From: Paraburkholderia phytofirmans OLGA172
GTDB taxonomy: Bacteria; Pseudomonadota; Gammaproteobacteria; Burkholderiales; Burkholderiaceae
NCBI RefSeq assembly: GCF_001634365.1
Contig: NZ_CP014579.1
Location: forward strand, 2,790,001 to 2,854,000
DNA length: 64,000 nt
Direction: 5' to 3'
The translations under genes and the position numbers were made by a program. The notes beneath the pieces were generated by a model. The model was not told the DNA's origin and made no database searches. It saw nothing but the letters and a program-made list of their open reading frames with translations. The first letter of the stretch is position 1; each line of letters begins with the position of its first letter. Positions 62,674 through 64,000 of this stretch are shown one piece after another.

Positions 62674-62808
62674 ATGACACGACTCATCGCTCTGTTTTTG
62701 ATCGCCGGCACCGCTCTCCTTGCGGGCTGCAACACCGTCGCGGGTGCGGGCGAAGACATTTCGAAGGGCGGCCAGGCCATCCATAACACGGCTGAGCAAG
62801 CCAAATAG
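62674..62808 (+). CDS. Entericidin-like small lipoprotein
   Basis: A 44-residue lipoprotein: LIALFLIAGTALLAGCNTVA with lipobox LAGC, then GAGEDISKGGQAIHNTAEQA. This is the EcnA/EcnB family of tiny lipoproteins; EcnB is a bacteriolytic toxin and EcnA its antidote in enteric bacteria. Only one member is present here, so it is not evidence of a pair. AAAGGGG precedes the ATG. Confidence 0.9.
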   Translation: MTRLIALFLIAGTALLAGCNTVAGAGEDISKGGQAIHNTAEQAK

Positions 62809-62954
62809 CCGCCGCTGGCGCGACGGGCCAGCCGTTCGATATTGCGCGCTACACTGCCGGGCGCACATGTGTCCGGCAGTGGCGAATACTCGCGGCGCCG
62901 TGATTACGGCCGTGCCCCATAATGGAGCGCTGACAGCGGCCAGAACATCCGAGC

Positions 62955-63884
62955 ATGAACCTTCATCGTCTCGATCTCGTCTCACTTTCGCTTTTCGCAC
63001 TCATTGTCCGAAGCGGCAGCATCAGCAAGGGCGCCGAACTCGCCCACCTCGCGATCGGCGCCGCAAGCAAGCGAATCGCGGACCTCGAATCCACAATCGG
63101 CGCCGAGCTATTCGAACGCCACTCCCGCGGCATTACGCTCACCGCGGCGGGCGAGGCGCTCAAGCTTCACGCGCAGCGTATTCTGAACGACGTCGACCTG
63201 ATGACGGCCGATATGTCGGACTATGCGGCCGGCGTCGTGGGCGTCGTTCGGCTGTGGGCCAACACGTCGGCGGTGACGCAGTTCCTGCCGTCAGGGATCG
63301 CGGAATTCAATTCCAGCAATCCGCAAATCCGCATCGAGCTGGAAGAGCAGGATAGCGAGCAGGTCGCACTGGCGGTGGTGGACGGCGTTGCAGATTTCGG
63401 CATCATGGCCGACCAGATGCCGACGTTCGGCCTTCAGACCATGCCCTATCGCCACGACCATCTGGTCCTGGTCGTCCCCAGCGGCCATCCGCTGACCCAG
63501 CGCGAGTCGGTCTCGTTCATCGACGCGCTGGAGTTCGACTTCGTCAACCTGTCGCGCAATACCTCGCTCGCCAAACGCCTTCAGGCCGCCACCGCCTTTT
63601 CGGGCGGACAGCTGAAACTGCGCATTCAGGTCCGCAGCTTCGATGCGATGTGCCTGATGGTTGCCGCGGGACTCGGCATCGCCGTGCTGCCCGATGAGGC
63701 GGCAGGTCCGCACCTGAGGTCGATGGGCTTGCACAAGATCGGCCTGTCGGAAGACTGGGCCCACCGCGAACTGCTCATCTGCGCTCGCGATCTGAAAGCA
63801 CTGCGCAAACCGGCGCGGCTGCTCGTCGACCATCTGACCCGCGCGGCGCCGGAAACGGCCCAGGCCCCGACCACGACCCGCTGA
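62955..63884 (+). CDS. LysR-family transcriptional regulator
   Basis: A 309-residue LysR protein. The HTH is LFALIVRSGSISKGAELAHL then AIGAASKRIADLESTIGAEL, followed by FERHSRGITLTAAGEALKLH. The ligand domain includes VVGVVRLWANTSAVTQFLPS and HDHLVLVVPSGHPL. It is preceded by the entericidin-like gene, with no divergent partner inside the window, so its target is unknown. A hairpin follows it at 63895-63915. Confidence 0.92.
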   Translation: MNLHRLDLVSLSLFALIVRSGSISKGAELAHLAIGAASKRIADLESTIGAELFERHSRGITLTAAGEALKLHAQRILNDVDLMTADMSDYAAGVVGVVRLWANTSAVTQFLPSGIAEFNSSNPQIRIELEEQDSEQVALAVVDGVADFGIMADQMPTFGLQTMPYRHDHLVLVVPSGHPLTQRESVSFIDALEFDFVNLSRNTSLAKRLQAATAFSGGQLKLRIQVRSFDAMCLMVAAGLGIAVLPDEAAGPHLRSMGLHKIGLSEDWAHRELLICARDLKALRKPARLLVDHLTRAAPETAQAPTTTR

Positions 63885-63894
63885 CGCAAAGCGC

Positions 63895-63915
63895 GCTTTC
63901 GCGTCCCGCGAAAGC
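63895..63915 (+). terminator. Hairpin after the LysR gene
   Basis: GCTTTCGCG (63895-63903) and CGCGAAAGC (63907-63915) form a perfect 9-bp stem with a 3-base loop, 10 bases after the stop codon. No T-run follows, so it may be a rho-assisted or stability element. Confidence 0.6.
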
Positions 63916-64000
63916 TGGGTTCCACACTGTTGCATTCCGCCCACGGGATCGCGCGCGGAAAATGACTCTCCATAGACAGCAGCCTTGCCGGCCGTGACTG

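Noticed and set aside
62674..62808. Entericidin toxin-antitoxin pair
   Set aside because: Only one entericidin-like gene is present; no second small lipoprotein lies next to it.

Overview
The window is high-GC DNA from a beta-proteobacterium, most likely Burkholderiaceae of the Paraburkholderia/Caballeronia type. This rests on a Burkholderia-style general porin, DUF2501, DUF2092 and entericidin proteins, many LysR and ABC genes, and IS3/IS110-type insertion sequences. No rRNA, tRNA or CRISPR array was seen.

1-16.3 kb holds catabolic and transport genes. A minus-strand operon encodes a nitrate/taurine-type ABC transporter (binding protein, ATPase, permease), an FAD oxidoreductase and a class III CoA-transferase cut by the window edge. 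It is followed by a porin, a divergent histidine kinase/response-regulator pair, a PRISE-type reductase, a PAP2 phosphatase, and a sugar operon (RbsA-, RbsC- and RbsB-like proteins plus L-fuconate dehydratase) that probably serves L-fucose or a related sugar.

16.3-28.4 kb mixes DUF1993, GYD, glutamine synthetase and DUF1269 genes, an envelope operon FecR-OmpA-CHASE2 in which the CHASE2 protein has no output domain, and a small enzyme group (metaxin-like GST, FAD monooxygenase, threonine dehydratase-like PLP enzyme). Several gene fragments (AraC, DsbA, acyl-CoA ligase, methyltransferase, IS110) show that the region has been repeatedly rearranged.

28.7-38.6 kb is a partly decayed metal island: a secreted beta-propeller, a ChrB relic, an MFS transporter, a cupredoxin, a His-rich lipoprotein, a MerP-like protein without its Cys pair, a zinc-ribbon protein, a truncated PAS-GGDEF-EAL gene, a TMEM165-family exporter behind a yybP-ykoY (Mn2+) riboswitch, and a dmeRF-type Ni/Co sensor and CDF exporter pair with a recognisable operator. 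A cupin gene and a complete RND efflux operon follow (38.9-45.4 kb).

45.9-52.1 kb is the most unusual part. A secreted RHS-repeat protein with a C-terminal toxin-like tip is followed 1 bp later by a candidate immunity gene, then by a second small gene that is split by a nested insertion (an IS110 element inside an IS3 element). Beyond the insertion the split gene resumes in frame, and a relic of a second RHS tip follows, sharing an exact 30-nt block with the first. The IS110 element has a long structured left end where a bridge RNA would be expected.

52-64 kb carries a polyamine-type locus (LysR, PuuB-like oxidase, PotF-like binding protein), an SGNH hydrolase, a second secreted propeller protein, a run of small exported proteins (98-aa, DUF2092, Gly/Thr/Tyr-rich), a DUF4239 membrane protein, an entericidin-like lipoprotein and a LysR regulator.
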